From contig NZ_KE386496.1 in the NCBI RefSeq assembly GCF_000427445.1, forward strand, positions 1,601,585-1,665,584: a stretch of 64,000 bases of DNA, given 5' to 3'. The DNA comes from Methylocapsa acidiphila B2. GTDB taxonomy: Bacteria > Pseudomonadota > Alphaproteobacteria > Rhizobiales > Beijerinckiaceae. How positions within the stretch are numbered: the stretch's first letter is position 1; each line of letters begins with the position of its first letter. The position numbers and the translations under genes are program-made. A model generated the notes under the pieces. It worked only from the letters and a program-made list of their open reading frames with translations. It was not told the origin of the DNA and did no database searches. This document shows, in pieces, positions 52,144-61,813 of the stretch.

Positions 52144-53025
52144 TCAATCCCTTTTCTTCGCGGCCCGGTAGACCTCCTTGCAGCGCAGCCCTTCGTGCGA
52201 GTGGCGCAGCGGCAGGGCGCCGACCGGCGGCGCCCTCAGCGCCTCCGGAACGCAATCCCCGACATTGCCCTTGGCAGGCGTGACGCCGCCGTCGACGAGC
52301 CAGAGCGCGCCGGTGACATAGCTCGCCTCGTCCGAGGCGAGGAAGGCGAAGACATTGGCGATTTCTTCCGGCGAGCCCCGCCGGCCGAGCGGAACGCCTG
52401 CGTCGATCCCCTCTTGCGCCTCCAGCGGAATGGGTCCCTCGGGACCGCGGGTCCAGGCCGTGTCGATCGCGCCGGGACAAACGCAATTGGCCCTCACGCC
52501 ATAACGCGCCTGCTCCAGAGCGACGCCCTTCGCGAAAGCATGGAGAAAGCCTTTCGAGCCGCCATAAGGCGCAAAGGACGCCGATCCATTGATTCCAGCC
52601 TCAGAGCCGGTGAAGAGGACGTTGCCGCGGCTCTTTTGCAAATGCGGCACGGCGAATTTGGTCATCAGGAAGGCTGTGCGGAGATTGGCTCGGATCGTTC
52701 GTTCAAAATCCTCGAGCCGATAATCCTCGGCGTCGGCGAAGGCGATGAAGATGCCTGCATTATTCACCAGCACGTCGAGCCGGCCGAAGGCGCCAACGGC
52801 GCGCTCGACGCAGGCGCGCGCCTCGGCCTCCTCCGCCAAATCGCCGAGATGGGCTTCGGCACGTCCGCCGAGCGCGACGATCGCCTCGGCGACTTGAGCG
52901 ACCGGATCGCCCGGAAGCCCCGCCAGAACGAGCGCGGCGCCCTCTTGCGCGAATTTCAGGGCGATGGCCTCGCCTATTCCCGTCCCGGCCCCGGTGACGA
53001 TCGCGACCTTGTCCTTCAGGCGCAT
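52144..53025 (-). CDS. SDR-family oxidoreductase
   Basis: The 293-residue protein is a classical short-chain dehydrogenase. It has VAIVTGAGTGIGEAIALKFAQEG, VNNAGIF, the catalytic Ser in FTGSEAGINGSASF, and Tyr and Lys in APYGGSKGFLHAFAKG. NVFAFLASDEASYVTGALWLVDGG follows. An extra C-terminal 40 residues (CVPEALRAPPVGALPLRHSH and on) go beyond the usual end. The substrate is unknown. ATG 53025 has GGGAG ten bases upstream. It is divergent from the cytochrome c gene. Confidence 0.9.
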   Translation of the reverse strand: MRLKDKVAIVTGAGTGIGEAIALKFAQEGAALVLAGLPGDPVAQVAEAIVALGGRAEAHLGDLAEEAEARACVERAVGAFGRLDVLVNNAGIFIAFADAEDYRLEDFERTIRANLRTAFLMTKFAVPHLQKSRGNVLFTGSEAGINGSASFAPYGGSKGFLHAFAKGVALEQARYGVRANCVCPGAIDTAWTRGPEGPIPLEAQEGIDAGVPLGRRGSPEEIANVFAFLASDEASYVTGALWLVDGGVTPAKGNVGDCVPEALRAPPVGALPLRHSHEGLRCKEVYRAAKKRD

Positions 53026-53209
53026 TAGAGCCAGCTCCCTCGACGCAATCCGAAATCGAATTGCGCTCCGGGCGGATCCATGCCCGCCCAAAGGCCAGGG
53101 CTCATTGATCTGGCGCAATGTCTGCCGGCTCGGAGCCTGCTCTGCTCGAATGTGGGCAGTTCCCTCGCCAAAGGGCGGGACCGCCCGCCGAACATGAAAG
53201 CGAGGTCCT

Positions 53210-53539
53210 ATGCGTCTTGTCCTCTCCGCCGCGCTCGTCCTCAGCTCATCCATCGCGGCCGTCGCGCCTTCCTCCGCCCAGGAGACGCCGGGCGACGCCG
53301 CCGCCGGCCGCCGAATCGCCGAGGCCTGGTGCGCCGCGTGCCATAGGATCGACGCCAAGGACGATCGGCCTCTGACCGAGGCTCCGAGCTTCGCGGAGGT
53401 CGCGCAACTGCCTTCGACGACCGGCTTGGCGCTGAACGTGTTCCTTCATTCGAGCCATGAGAACATGCCGAACTTTCAGCTCACGCAACGCGAGTCCGAA
53501 GACGTCATCGCCTATATTTTGAGCCTCAAAGCGCGATAG
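53210..53539 (+). CDS. Periplasmic c-type cytochrome, small
   Basis: The 109-residue protein has a signal peptide ending SSAQ (about residue 24). One haem-binding CAACH follows (residues 41-45), with a Met ligand probably in ENMPNFQLT, and a C-terminal helix SEDVIAYILSLK as in class I cytochromes c. It likely carries electrons in the periplasm. No oxidase or dehydrogenase partner is adjacent. The multicopper oxidase gene lies 1.2 kb away on the same strand. Confidence 0.9.
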   Translation: MRLVLSAALVLSSSIAAVAPSSAQETPGDAAAGRRIAEAWCAACHRIDAKDDRPLTEAPSFAEVAQLPSTTGLALNVFLHSSHENMPNFQLTQRESEDVIAYILSLKAR

Positions 53540-53555
53540 AGCACGCTCCCGCGGC

Positions 53556-54599
53556 TCAGAAGCGCGTGAACAGCGCGCTGATCTCATCGCGGCCGGCGCG
53601 ATTGGACAACGCCAACTGGAGCGCGATCCGCGCCTTGCGGGCGTCGAGCCCATTGGCCGGGATCAACCCCCGGCGGATGAGATCAATCTCGCCGCCCGGA
53701 TAGGCATAGGAGGCGCGGAGCGTCTCCCCGGCGCCCGTGCGGCTCGCAAAGACGACCGGCATGCGCGCAGAGAGCTTTTCGAGCGCAGGCGCGGCTTCGG
53801 CTGCGACATGGCCCGCGCCCGGTAGACTCAAGACGAGGCCGTCAATCGCGCCGGGCGCCAGCATTTCAATCGTCTGCGGCTCGAGCCCTGGCCCGGCTTC
53901 GAGGATCGGAACGACCGGAGCGCCTTCGCCATAGGCGAGGGGCGGCGGACGGCGCGCCGGCGCGAGCGCGAAGCGAACCCGGTCCTCGGCCACATAGCCG
54001 AGGGGGCCGAAGGGAAGCGAGGAAAAGGCGTGCGGCCTGAAACTATGCGCCTTGCGGATCAAAGGCGCGGCGTGAATTTCATCGTCGATCACGATGAGCA
54101 CGCCCTTGCCGCGCGATTCCGGCGAGACCGCGACCCGACAAGCGGCTAAGAGATTGGCGGACCCATCGGCGCCCGGTTGGTCGGCCCGCCGCATGGCGGC
54201 GGTCAGGACGATCGGCGTCTCGACCTGGGCGAGCAGGGACAGCGCGAAGCCGGTTTCTTCGAGCGTGTCCGTGCCATGGGTGATCACGACGCCGTCGACC
54301 GTCGCTGCGGCCTCCATCGCCGCGCGCGCAATCGCGGCTATGTCAGCGAGCAAGAGGCTGGCGCTCGGCTTCGCCAGCAGATCGCGCGCGTCGATCTCAG
54401 CGATGTCCGCGATCTGAGGGACGGCGGCGACAAGGCTCGCGGCGCCGAGCTTCAGCCCCGCGGCCTCGCCGACGGCCTCCGCGGCCATGGCGATCGTCCC
54501 GCCGGCCGAAAGAATGATCAGACGCGCGCGTTTCGCAAGCGCGCCCGCGTGGGCGTGAGGCAAGGCGAACTCCTCGAATTCGAGCGCGAGGGGAAACAT
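53556..54599 (-). CDS. Asparaginase-family protein
   Basis: The 347-residue protein has both asparaginase active-site signatures: ARLIILSAGGTIAMAAE with the nucleophilic Thr, and VDGVVITHGTDTLEETGFALSLL. A C-terminal domain includes LVLSLPGAGHVAAEAAPALEKLSARMPVVFASRTGAGE. It hydrolyses asparagine or related amides. No signal peptide is visible, so it is probably cytoplasmic. ATG 54599 gives MFPLALEFEEF. It is divergent from the multicopper oxidase gene. Confidence 0.88.
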   Translation of the reverse strand: MFPLALEFEEFALPHAHAGALAKRARLIILSAGGTIAMAAEAVGEAAGLKLGAASLVAAVPQIADIAEIDARDLLAKPSASLLLADIAAIARAAMEAAATVDGVVITHGTDTLEETGFALSLLAQVETPIVLTAAMRRADQPGADGSANLLAACRVAVSPESRGKGVLIVIDDEIHAAPLIRKAHSFRPHAFSSLPFGPLGYVAEDRVRFALAPARRPPPLAYGEGAPVVPILEAGPGLEPQTIEMLAPGAIDGLVLSLPGAGHVAAEAAPALEKLSARMPVVFASRTGAGETLRASYAYPGGEIDLIRRGLIPANGLDARKARIALQLALSNRAGRDEISALFTRF

Positions 54600-54771
54600 G
54601 CGCCCGGGTCGGCGGTCAAGAGCCAGAAATTCCGGCGACCGCCTTCGTGATCCCCCGCCCAATATGACGCGCCGACTCAAGACAAGTCAGTTGGTTGACG
54701 CAACAGCCATTCGTCTCGACAATTCGGAGCATATTTCGAGCTTGCGGCAGGGGCCGCGCGAAGGGGGGATC

Positions 54772-57243
54772 ATGTTCGGCAATTTCGCCCATTTGAGAGT
54801 TCTTGCGCGCGCGGCGATGATGGCCTCGACGCTTTGTCCCTTGGGCGCGGCCGCCGCGGAATTCATCGACCCTCCGGTGACGCCGCCCCCTCGCGGCGGA
54901 GGCGACCTCATCGTCACGGCGCGGCGCGGCGACGCCGATCTGCCGGGTTTCGGCTTCGTCAAAGACGCCGCAATCTACGACATCGGATCGAGACGCGCGC
55001 CGCACATACACGCGCGCCTGTTGCCGCCGATCATCGCCGTCGAGCGCGATTCGACTCTCAGAATTCTTTTGCGCAACGAACTGACTGCGGCGAGCGCGAC
55101 GGCGCCGAGAATTCGCTTCGGCGCCGAGACCAATCTCCATACCCACGGACTGACCGTCGCTCCAACTGGAGTCGGTTTCGCAGGCGGGACGCCGATCTAT
55201 GGCGATTGCGTATTTGTGCTTGCAACAAGCGCCGATCAAGACGGGCCGAGCGGACACGCTCACGGAAATACAACGCGCCAAGATCCCTGCGCGCCCGGCG
55301 CTCCCTCCATCGCCAGCGAGAAAGGCTCGGTCCGCTATTCCTATCCAATCGCGCCCGACCATCCGAGCGGCCTTTATTGGTTTCATCCGCATCCGCATGG
55401 ACAATCCGAGCCGCAACTCGCCAATGGCGCATCAGGCATGCTGACGATCGGCCGCCTGTGGGATTACGCCTATATCAATTGCCGCATCACGGCCGCGCCC
55501 GACGAGACATTTCCAAGGCCCTGCGCGACGCAGGAAGAACAAAGGGTTGAAAAAGAACTCGAGGCGGAAGCCGACAAGGGCGCAGTGCGCATGCGCTATC
55601 TCGGCTTGAAAGACATTCAGGCGGCTCGAGCGCCCGGCGACAAGTTCTTTCATTTGATAGAATTTCCTGCGCGGCCCGAGATCGTGCGCCCTTATCGGCC
55701 TCTCGATCCAAAGACTGACGCGCAAACAATCAAGGCGCTCCAAGCCTTCGGCGACGCGGCCGACGCGCGCAAGAATCTCTGTGGCGATCTCACGATCGAT
55801 GAGGCGACAGGCGAAGTCTCGGCGAAACAATCGCAGACCACGCTCGGACAATGCGGGTTGAACATCGCCGATCCCAAAGCTAAGTTGAAAAACCCCGACG
55901 CACGCTGGCTCTTCACCGTGTCCGGCCAAGTCTATCCGCATATCAGCTTCGCGGCGGGGAAATCCGAGATCTGGCGCATCGCCAATTTGAGCGCCGACGT
56001 GACTTACCGGCTTCGGCTCGAGACCGAAGGATCTAGCCGCGGCAGCATCAAAATGACCGTGCTCGCCCGCGACGGCGTCGCGCTGCCGTCGGAGGCGACT
56101 GGAACCACGGAACCAGGCGCCGACGGAGCGCCTGCCCCGAAGCCTGGGCCAGGCGACGAAGACATCGTGCTGATGCCGAGCGCGCGCATCGAGATTCTCG
56201 TGCGGCGCTGCGATCCAACCGAAAAATCCGCCGGCTCGCTCCATTGCCTCGCGCCTGAAACGCCCATTGTCGGGCGCCTACGCACGATCGGCATGGCCAC
56301 TGGCGCGGACGCATCCGCCGGCGATCAATGGCCGGCGATTGACCTAGCGTCGATCACCTTTGAGGGCGCCTCTGGCTCGGCGCGAAAGGGGGGCATGCGG
56401 ATCAAGACCATCGGATATCGCGCGCCGCGACAAACTACAGCATCCCCGGCGGGCCCAACGGAAAAAGCCGCCGCGAAGGAGTCCCCGGCGGCGCAAAAAA
56501 AGAGCGCCGCAAAGGCGCTTGAATGCAATTTCGGAAAATATCGGGCTGGCCCCATAGATTCGACTCTCGAAGGGAATGTCGTGCGGCTCGTGCGCTTCAA
56601 CAATATCGACTTCGGCGCGAACGACCCGAACAACCCTGACCTGCCGAATGAGCATTTCGGCCTCCATGTCGAGAATTTCGCCATGGTCGATGAAGCGGCG
56701 GGAAGCCCGATCAGCGTGAAATCCCTGATCGCTGAAGCCAAGACGCCGCAAAAGCCGGCCCCGGCGCGAACTCTCATCGGCCGCGTCGGCCTCGCGGACC
56801 CCTGCCAGTCGGCGGCGATCGATATGTCAGCCGAATCCAATTTGTTCGGCGAGGATTTCGACCAATATTACGCGCCCTTCGACATGGCGAAAATCAACGC
56901 CACGGCGAAATATGGCGCGGAGGAATATTGGCTTCTCGTCAATGATTCAGATGAGTGCCACAACTTCCATATTCATCAGACGAAATTCGCTGTCGTCGAC
57001 GCGGATTTCGTTTCGCACGATGGAGGGAGTAGCTCGCAGGACCGGTGCCTCGGCGACCGCAGAGTCATCCGCCCCATCGACGGCCCGCCCGCGTTGCAAG
57101 ATAATTATCCCCTGCCGCCCTACGCCCGCGTTCTCTTGCGCCTGCGTTTCGACGGACCGAAGCTCGGCCGCTTCGTCTTTCACTGCCACATTCTCGAGCA
57201 TGAAGACAAAGGGATGATGGCGGCAATCGAAGTCGTCCAATGA
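54772..57243 (+). CDS. Large multicopper oxidase, exported
   Basis: The 823-residue protein has a signal peptide (cleavage after GAAAA near 30) and all four copper-binding signatures: HTHG at 123-126, HPHPHG at 205-210, HNFHIHQ at 730-736 and HCHILEHEDKGMM at 804-816. That covers the trinuclear centre and the type 1 site with an axial Met. Multicopper oxidases couple substrate oxidation to reduction of oxygen to water. Normal three-domain members are about 500 residues. Here some 500 residues separate the N- and C-terminal copper motifs, including a Lys/Ala-rich linker. The substrate could be Mn, Cu or an organic compound. AAGGGGGG precedes ATG 54772. Confidence 0.88.
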   Translation: MFGNFAHLRVLARAAMMASTLCPLGAAAAEFIDPPVTPPPRGGGDLIVTARRGDADLPGFGFVKDAAIYDIGSRRAPHIHARLLPPIIAVERDSTLRILLRNELTAASATAPRIRFGAETNLHTHGLTVAPTGVGFAGGTPIYGDCVFVLATSADQDGPSGHAHGNTTRQDPCAPGAPSIASEKGSVRYSYPIAPDHPSGLYWFHPHPHGQSEPQLANGASGMLTIGRLWDYAYINCRITAAPDETFPRPCATQEEQRVEKELEAEADKGAVRMRYLGLKDIQAARAPGDKFFHLIEFPARPEIVRPYRPLDPKTDAQTIKALQAFGDAADARKNLCGDLTIDEATGEVSAKQSQTTLGQCGLNIADPKAKLKNPDARWLFTVSGQVYPHISFAAGKSEIWRIANLSADVTYRLRLETEGSSRGSIKMTVLARDGVALPSEATGTTEPGADGAPAPKPGPGDEDIVLMPSARIEILVRRCDPTEKSAGSLHCLAPETPIVGRLRTIGMATGADASAGDQWPAIDLASITFEGASGSARKGGMRIKTIGYRAPRQTTASPAGPTEKAAAKESPAAQKKSAAKALECNFGKYRAGPIDSTLEGNVVRLVRFNNIDFGANDPNNPDLPNEHFGLHVENFAMVDEAAGSPISVKSLIAEAKTPQKPAPARTLIGRVGLADPCQSAAIDMSAESNLFGEDFDQYYAPFDMAKINATAKYGAEEYWLLVNDSDECHNFHIHQTKFAVVDADFVSHDGGSSSQDRCLGDRRVIRPIDGPPALQDNYPLPPYARVLLRLRFDGPKLGRFVFHCHILEHEDKGMMAAIEVVQ

Positions 57244-57331
57244 GCGGGAAGACGCGAGCGGCGGCGGCTTCGTCTTGGCATCGCCGCATCTCGAATTTTC
57301 TGGTCAAGACGAATCCGCCGACCGCCCCTCG

Positions 57332-58231
57332 TCACACGCTCGGCCAGAGCCAGGCCGCGCCGCGCACGCCGCTCGAATCGCCATGCAGCGCAGGCAGAAT
57401 CGGCGTCTCGACGCCATCCGAAAAGGCGTAGCGCGAGACAAGCTCGGGAAGGCCGGCGTAGAGCCGCGCGATATTGGACAGGCCCCCGCCGAGCACGATC
57501 GCGTCGGGATCGACGACATTGATCACCGAGGCGAGGCCGCGCGCCAATCGGTCCTGATAGATCGCGAGACTGACCTCGGCGTCGGCGTCGCCCAATGCGG
57601 CGGCCTCGGCGATCTCCTCCGCTGATTTCCGTCGCCCCGTGCGGGAGAGGCAATCCCGCGCGAGCCCTGCCCCAGACAAGAAAGTCTCGATGCAGCCGGA
57701 TTTGCCGCAATAGCATGGCGCGCCCGGCCGCTCGTCGTCGCGCGCCCAGGGCAGCGGATTATGGCCCCATTCGCCGGCGATCCGATTGCGTCCAGCGACG
57801 ACCTCCCGATCGACGACGAGGCCGCCGCCGACGCCCGTGCCGAGGATCACGCCGAATACAACGCGCCGCCCCGCGGCCGCCCCGTCGACAGCCTCCGAGA
57901 GCGCGAAGCAATTGGCGTCATTCGCGAGCCGGATGGGCCGCCCGAGAAGCTCGGCAAGATCGCGCTCGAGCGGCTTGCCGTTCAGCGCCGTGCTGTTTGA
58001 ATTCTTGACGAGACCGCTCCGCGTCGAGACCGCGCCCGGCGCGCCGACGCCGATCGAGCCTTGCCGCCCGAGCCCCTTCTCGACAAAGGCGATGAGCGCC
58101 GCCACGGCGCGCAGCGTACCTTCGTAATCGCCCGAAGGGGTCGGCGCGCGATGGCGCATCAGGAGCGCGCCTGCGTCGTCGAGCGCGATCGCCTCTATTT
58201 TGGTGCCGCCCCAATCGACGCCGATGCGCAT
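57332..58231 (-). CDS. ROK-family sugar kinase
   Basis: The 299-residue protein has MRIGVDWGGTKIEAIALDDAG (ATP-binding), IGVGAPGAVSTRSGLVKNSNSTALNGKPLERDL, NDANCFALSEAVDGAAAGRRVVFGVILGTGVGGGLVVD with the catalytic Asp, and the ROK zinc motif GEWGHNPLPW with the CYCGKSGCIETFLSG cysteines. Such kinases phosphorylate fructose, mannose, glucose or N-acetylglucosamine. The sugar cannot be told here. ATG 58231 is the natural start. Confidence 0.92.
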   Translation of the reverse strand: MRIGVDWGGTKIEAIALDDAGALLMRHRAPTPSGDYEGTLRAVAALIAFVEKGLGRQGSIGVGAPGAVSTRSGLVKNSNSTALNGKPLERDLAELLGRPIRLANDANCFALSEAVDGAAAGRRVVFGVILGTGVGGGLVVDREVVAGRNRIAGEWGHNPLPWARDDERPGAPCYCGKSGCIETFLSGAGLARDCLSRTGRRKSAEEIAEAAALGDADAEVSLAIYQDRLARGLASVINVVDPDAIVLGGGLSNIARLYAGLPELVSRYAFSDGVETPILPALHGDSSGVRGAAWLWPSV

Positions 58232-58419
58232 ATTTCCACCGCTCTCCGGCGCCCCGCTTAACTTATTCTTAACGCTGGCAAGGCCCAATCGATACTTGAA
58301 AAATCTCCTAAAGCAAGGTGACGGCGGCGTGAAAAACGGCGCGCTTTTCAACGGTTAGCTTAACCGGTCGTTAACCATACGCTGCGTAAATGAACCCAGC
58401 AGACTCTTGAGGCCTCCTC

Positions 58420-59133
58420 GTGACCGTTGCAGCCCGCCCCCGCCAGTCGATCCGTTTTCACAGCCGCTCGTTCCACGCGATGACTCTCGCGCCGGAGACG
58501 CCCCTGTCCGATTGGCTCGCCGAGCTCGACGGGTGGCTCGAACGCTCGCCTGATTTCTTCATCGGCCGGCCCATCGCGCTCGACATTTCCGCCTGCGAAG
58601 CGACCATGGCCGAGACGATCCAATTGACGAAGGATCTGCGCGAGCGAAAGATCGAGGTGCTGGGCTTGGAGGGCGCCGATCGCGCGTGGCGCGACGCGGA
58701 GCTCCCGCCGCTCTTGAATAGCGGCGGACGCAACGACAATGCGCAAGATTCCGTGATGGCGGCGCTCGACGTCGATCAGCCCGCGCCGCAGGCTCCGCCC
58801 CCTCGCCCGCATTCGCTCCTGGTCGATAGTCCGGTTCGCTCGGGCCAATATATCGAGCATCTCGCAGGCGACGTGATCGTCGTCGGTTCAGTCGCCTCCG
58901 GCGCAGAGATCGTGGCCGGCGGCTCGATCCACATTTATGGCGCGCTCCGGGGCCGCGCGATCGCCGGCGCGGACGATCCGCGCGCCCGGATATTCTGCCG
59001 CAAGCTCGAAGCCGAGCTCCTCGCGATCGACGGACTCTACATGACCGCAGACGATATGGAGCCGCATTTGCGCGGCCGCTCGGTCCAAGTCTGGCTCGAC
59101 GGCGAAACGGTGATGGTGACAGCTCAAGACTGA
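58420..59133 (+). CDS. minC: Septum site-determining protein MinC
   Basis: The 237-residue protein has an N-terminal MinC domain and a C-terminal beta-helix: GQYIEHLAGDVIVVGSVASGAEIVAGGSIHIYGALRGRAIAGADDPRARIFCRKLEAELLAIDGLYMTADDM. MinC blocks FtsZ ring assembly away from mid-cell. GTG 58420 has GAGG eight bases upstream and heads the minCDE operon. Confidence 0.94.
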   Translation: MTVAARPRQSIRFHSRSFHAMTLAPETPLSDWLAELDGWLERSPDFFIGRPIALDISACEATMAETIQLTKDLRERKIEVLGLEGADRAWRDAELPPLLNSGGRNDNAQDSVMAALDVDQPAPQAPPPRPHSLLVDSPVRSGQYIEHLAGDVIVVGSVASGAEIVAGGSIHIYGALRGRAIAGADDPRARIFCRKLEAELLAIDGLYMTADDMEPHLRGRSVQVWLDGETVMVTAQD

Positions 59134-59155
59134 AGTCGAACAGGGAGATCATGCA

Positions 59156-59971
59156 ATGGCCAAGGTTTTGGTCGTCACATCCGGCAAAGGCGGCGTCGGC
59201 AAGACGACATCCACGGCCGCGCTCGGCGCGGCCCTCGCCCAGGAGGGCAAGAACGTCGTCCTCATCGATTTCGACGTCGGCTTGCGTAATCTCGACCTCG
59301 TGATGGGGGCCGAACGACGCGTCGTCTATGACCTCATCAATGTCGTCAACGGCGACGCCAAGCTGGTTCAGGCACTTATTCGCGACAAGCGCGTCCCGAC
59401 CCTGTCGCTGTTGCCCGCCTCGCAGACGCGCGACAAGGACGCGTTGACGGACGAAGGCGTGGCCGCGGTCATCGAAGAGCTGAAGGAAAAGTTCGACTGG
59501 ATCGTCTGCGACAGCCCCGCCGGCATCGAGCGCGGCGCGACTCTCGCCATGCGTTACGCCGACGTCGCGATCGTCGTGACCAATCCCGAAGTCTCTTCGG
59601 TCCGCGACTCCGACCGCATCATCGGCCTGCTCGATTCCAAGACGGAAAAGGCCGAGAAAGGCGAGCGCGTCGAAAAGCATCTGCTGCTCACCCGCTACGA
59701 CGCAGGGCGCGCAGAGCGCGGCGAAATGCTGAATATCGAGGACGTGCTGGAAATTCTCTCGATCCCGCTTCTGGGGATCGTGCCCGAGAGCGAGGAAGTT
59801 CTTAGGGCTTCCAATATCGGCTCGCCTGTCACGCTCGCCAATCCCATGAGCGCGCCGGCGCGCGCCTATTTCGACGCGGCCAAAAGGCTGAACGGCGAAA
59901 CGCTCAGCATGACGATCCCAAGCGATCGGAAAAGCCTCTTTGGCAAACTATTCGGACGGAGGGCCGCATGA
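59156..59971 (+). CDS. minD: Septum site-determining protein MinD
   Basis: The 271-residue protein has the deviant Walker [62 protein letters not shown], and a C-terminal amphipathic helix ([13 protein letters not shown]) that binds the membrane. MinD is the ATPase that carries MinC to the membrane and is driven in waves by MinE. Its stop overlaps the minE start. Confidence 0.97.
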   Translation: MAKVLVVTSGKGGVGKTTSTAALGAALAQEGKNVVLIDFDVGLRNLDLVMGAERRVVYDLINVVNGDAKLVQALIRDKRVPTLSLLPASQTRDKDALTDEGVAAVIEELKEKFDWIVCDSPAGIERGATLAMRYADVAIVVTNPEVSSVRDSDRIIGLLDSKTEKAEKGERVEKHLLLTRYDAGRAERGEMLNIEDVLEILSIPLLGIVPESEEVLRASNIGSPVTLANPMSAPARAYFDAAKRLNGETLSMTIPSDRKSLFGKLFGRRAA

Positions 59972-60414
59972 ATCTGATCAGCTTCTTCAGACGGCCGAGC
60001 AACACGGCCCCCGTCGCCCGAGAGCGATTGCAAATCCTGCTTGCGCATGAGCGCGCCGTCGTCGGCAAGTCGGATTTGATCGCAATTCTCCAGGACGAGA
60101 TCGTCGCGGTGGTCGCGAAACATTTTCCGGTCGAGCGGGAAAGCATCAAGGTCAAGATGGAGCGCGGCGACGCTGTTTCGACGCTCGAAGTCGAGGTGGA
60201 GATTCCGACGCCTATGTGCGTCAATTTGAGATTGAACGCGGAAAAGCCGAAAGCGGCGAAGGTCGGCGCAAGACCGGATTCCCCGCCGAAGCTAGTCGCG
60301 GCCGCGATCGAGCAGCCGACGGTCGAAGCGCCGGCAGTCGAGACTGCGGCCTTGGCGGCGTCAAAGCTGGAAACTCTGCATACCGTCGAAGCGCCGGCCG
60401 AGGTGGAGGGCTGA
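59968..60414 (+). CDS. minE: Cell division topological factor MinE, with extended C-terminus
   Basis: Residues 1-88 are normal Min[50 protein letters not shown] and [21 protein letters not shown]. MinE stimulates the MinD ATPase and sets the pole-to-pole oscillation. The protein goes on to 148 residues with a low-complexity Ala/Glu/Pro tail ([19 protein letters not shown]), where the family ends near 90. The ATG overlaps the minD stop. Confidence 0.93.
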   Translation: MNLISFFRRPSNTAPVARERLQILLAHERAVVGKSDLIAILQDEIVAVVAKHFPVERESIKVKMERGDAVSTLEVEVEIPTPMCVNLRLNAEKPKAAKVGARPDSPPKLVAAAIEQPTVEAPAVETAALAASKLETLHTVEAPAEVEG

Positions 60415-60782
60415 AGACAACCACGCCTGCTTCTTCGCCGAAGAGTCGAACGCCGCGCGACAGCGTCGGCGACGGCGAAGAAGCCTCGCCGACGCCCATA
60501 TGGGCGGGCGCAACACAATTTATTGATGTCGCTCTGGCGTGTGTTTATGCTTTCTGAGCCATCGAAAACGCTATAGACGATCCTTCGGGAGGAAAAATCG
60601 ACGCGAGGCCGAACTACGGCGATCGCGGCGTCCATTGCACAGGCCCTCCGGCCAATCGCCGAGAAAGAATCTCGAAATCGAACGCGAGCAGCGTCGACCC
60701 CGTCATTAGGGCGTCGCGCGAATTGGCGTTGTCGCGAGTCTCGGCGGCCTCACCCGACCAAAATCAAAAAAGGATCGCATCA
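60415..60782. other. Intergenic region minE-lipoprotein gene
   Basis: This 368-base gap has an imperfect stem (GTCGGCGA and TCGCCGAC near 60465-60496) after minE that could end the operon, though no U-tract follows. No gene or RNA was recognised. Confidence 0.4.
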
Positions 60783-61376
60783 ATGGCCCCAAGACTGCAC
60801 GTCTCGTCGCTTCTCTTCGTCACGGCGTCATGCTTCGCCCTGTCTGGATGCTACATTCCGGGCGTCACCCCCGTCGGCACCGCCGATATCGCCTATCAAC
60901 AGGTCGGCGCATGCAATGGAACTGGCGGGACGTCGAACAGGCCCAACGAAGCCTATGTCATCTTCAAGATCGAAACCGTGGACAACGCCAAGGGCAATGT
61001 TGATTTCTTGTTCCTGCCGACGCGCCTTTTCGTGGACCAGTCGTCAGAGAAGGAAAAGGCGACCTGGATCGGCGGATGGAAACGCCAGTTTGTTTCCGAG
61101 GAAACAAAATTCTTGAAAGATCTCGGAGCGCCGGTCGTTTCGACCAAGTCGATCCCAGCTAATGGCAAGGCCTCTCCAAACGGCTTCGTCTTCGTAGCGG
61201 TGGGCACCAAAGACCCTAACGGAGCGGCCGAGGCCAATCAAACGGCCTACAAGCTCTCCTATGATACTGAACCGGTCGAAGGCCAAACGGATCCGAAGGT
61301 CGTTCTGACGAAGACCAACGCGTCGCAGACAAGCTGGCCGGCGACGGAGAATTGCAAGGACGTCAAGCTCCAATAA
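60783..61376 (+). CDS. Putative lipoprotein, hypothetical
   Basis: The 197-residue protein has a lipoprotein signal with lipobox LSGC (Cys near residue 23). The mature part has no family I recognise: NEAYVIFKIETVDNAKGNVDFLFLPTRLFVDQ, FVFVAVGTKDPNGAAEANQTAYKLSYDTEP, ending TENCKDVKLQ with a probable disulphide. The beta-rich pattern suggests a sandwich domain at the periplasmic face. ATG 60783 has AAGGA about ten bases before it. A longer frame begins at 60723. Confidence 0.75.
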   Translation: MAPRLHVSSLLFVTASCFALSGCYIPGVTPVGTADIAYQQVGACNGTGGTSNRPNEAYVIFKIETVDNAKGNVDFLFLPTRLFVDQSSEKEKATWIGGWKRQFVSEETKFLKDLGAPVVSTKSIPANGKASPNGFVFVAVGTKDPNGAAEANQTAYKLSYDTEPVEGQTDPKVVLTKTNASQTSWPATENCKDVKLQ

Positions 61377-61394
61377 ACGTGCTCGCGCGGCTTT

Positions 61395-61417
61395 GGTCCG
61401 CGCGCAACGCGCGGACC
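61395..61417. terminator. Hairpin between convergent lipoprotein and 104-residue genes
   Basis: GGTCCGCGCG pairs perfectly with CGCGCGGACC over 10 bp around CAA. It lies just after the lipoprotein stop and before the convergent stop at 61425. No U-tract follows, so it is a possible bidirectional terminator only. Confidence 0.5.
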
Positions 61418-61424
61418 GCTTCGA

Positions 61425-61736
61425 TCACGCGACGAGGTCGCGCACCATGAAGATCGAAGCGCGTCCATATCGCGCGACCGGATGCACCTTATCGGCGTCG
61501 GTCGCCGGCGAAATCCGCCATCGCGCGCCCTGGGCCTCGATGACGGCCTCGCCACTGTCTTGAACCTCCAGCACCCTCCCCTCGAAGCGCGTCCGACGCG
61601 AGACGACCTCGAAGCTCAGCACGTCGAATGCGCTAAGGCGCGGCGGCTCGTCATTCGATTCCGGGTTCTCGAACAAATCGAGCTCGAGCCCTTTAGAAAT
61701 TTTCGTGGCGGTGAAAAACACGTCCCATTTTCGCAT
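61425..61736 (-). CDS. Conserved hypothetical protein, about 103 residues
   Basis: A soluble protein of unknown family. It has a basic start (MRKWDVFFTATKISKGLELDLF), an acidic centre and a beta-rich end (FEVVSRRTRFEGRVLEVQDSGEAVIEAQGARWRISPATDADKVHPVARYGRASIFMVRDL). Two ATG codons in a row at 61739 and 61736 make the start ambiguous by one residue. It lies downstream of the PhyH gene on the same strand, 75 bases away. Confidence 0.65.
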   Translation of the reverse strand: MRKWDVFFTATKISKGLELDLFENPESNDEPPRLSAFDVLSFEVVSRRTRFEGRVLEVQDSGEAVIEAQGARWRISPATDADKVHPVARYGRASIFMVRDLVA

Positions 61737-61813
61737 CATCGGCCCCGTAGGAGGAAGAGCCTGCGACGGCTCGAGCTCGTTGCGGCAAGAACCACGCCAG
61801 CGTCCAGCGGCGC

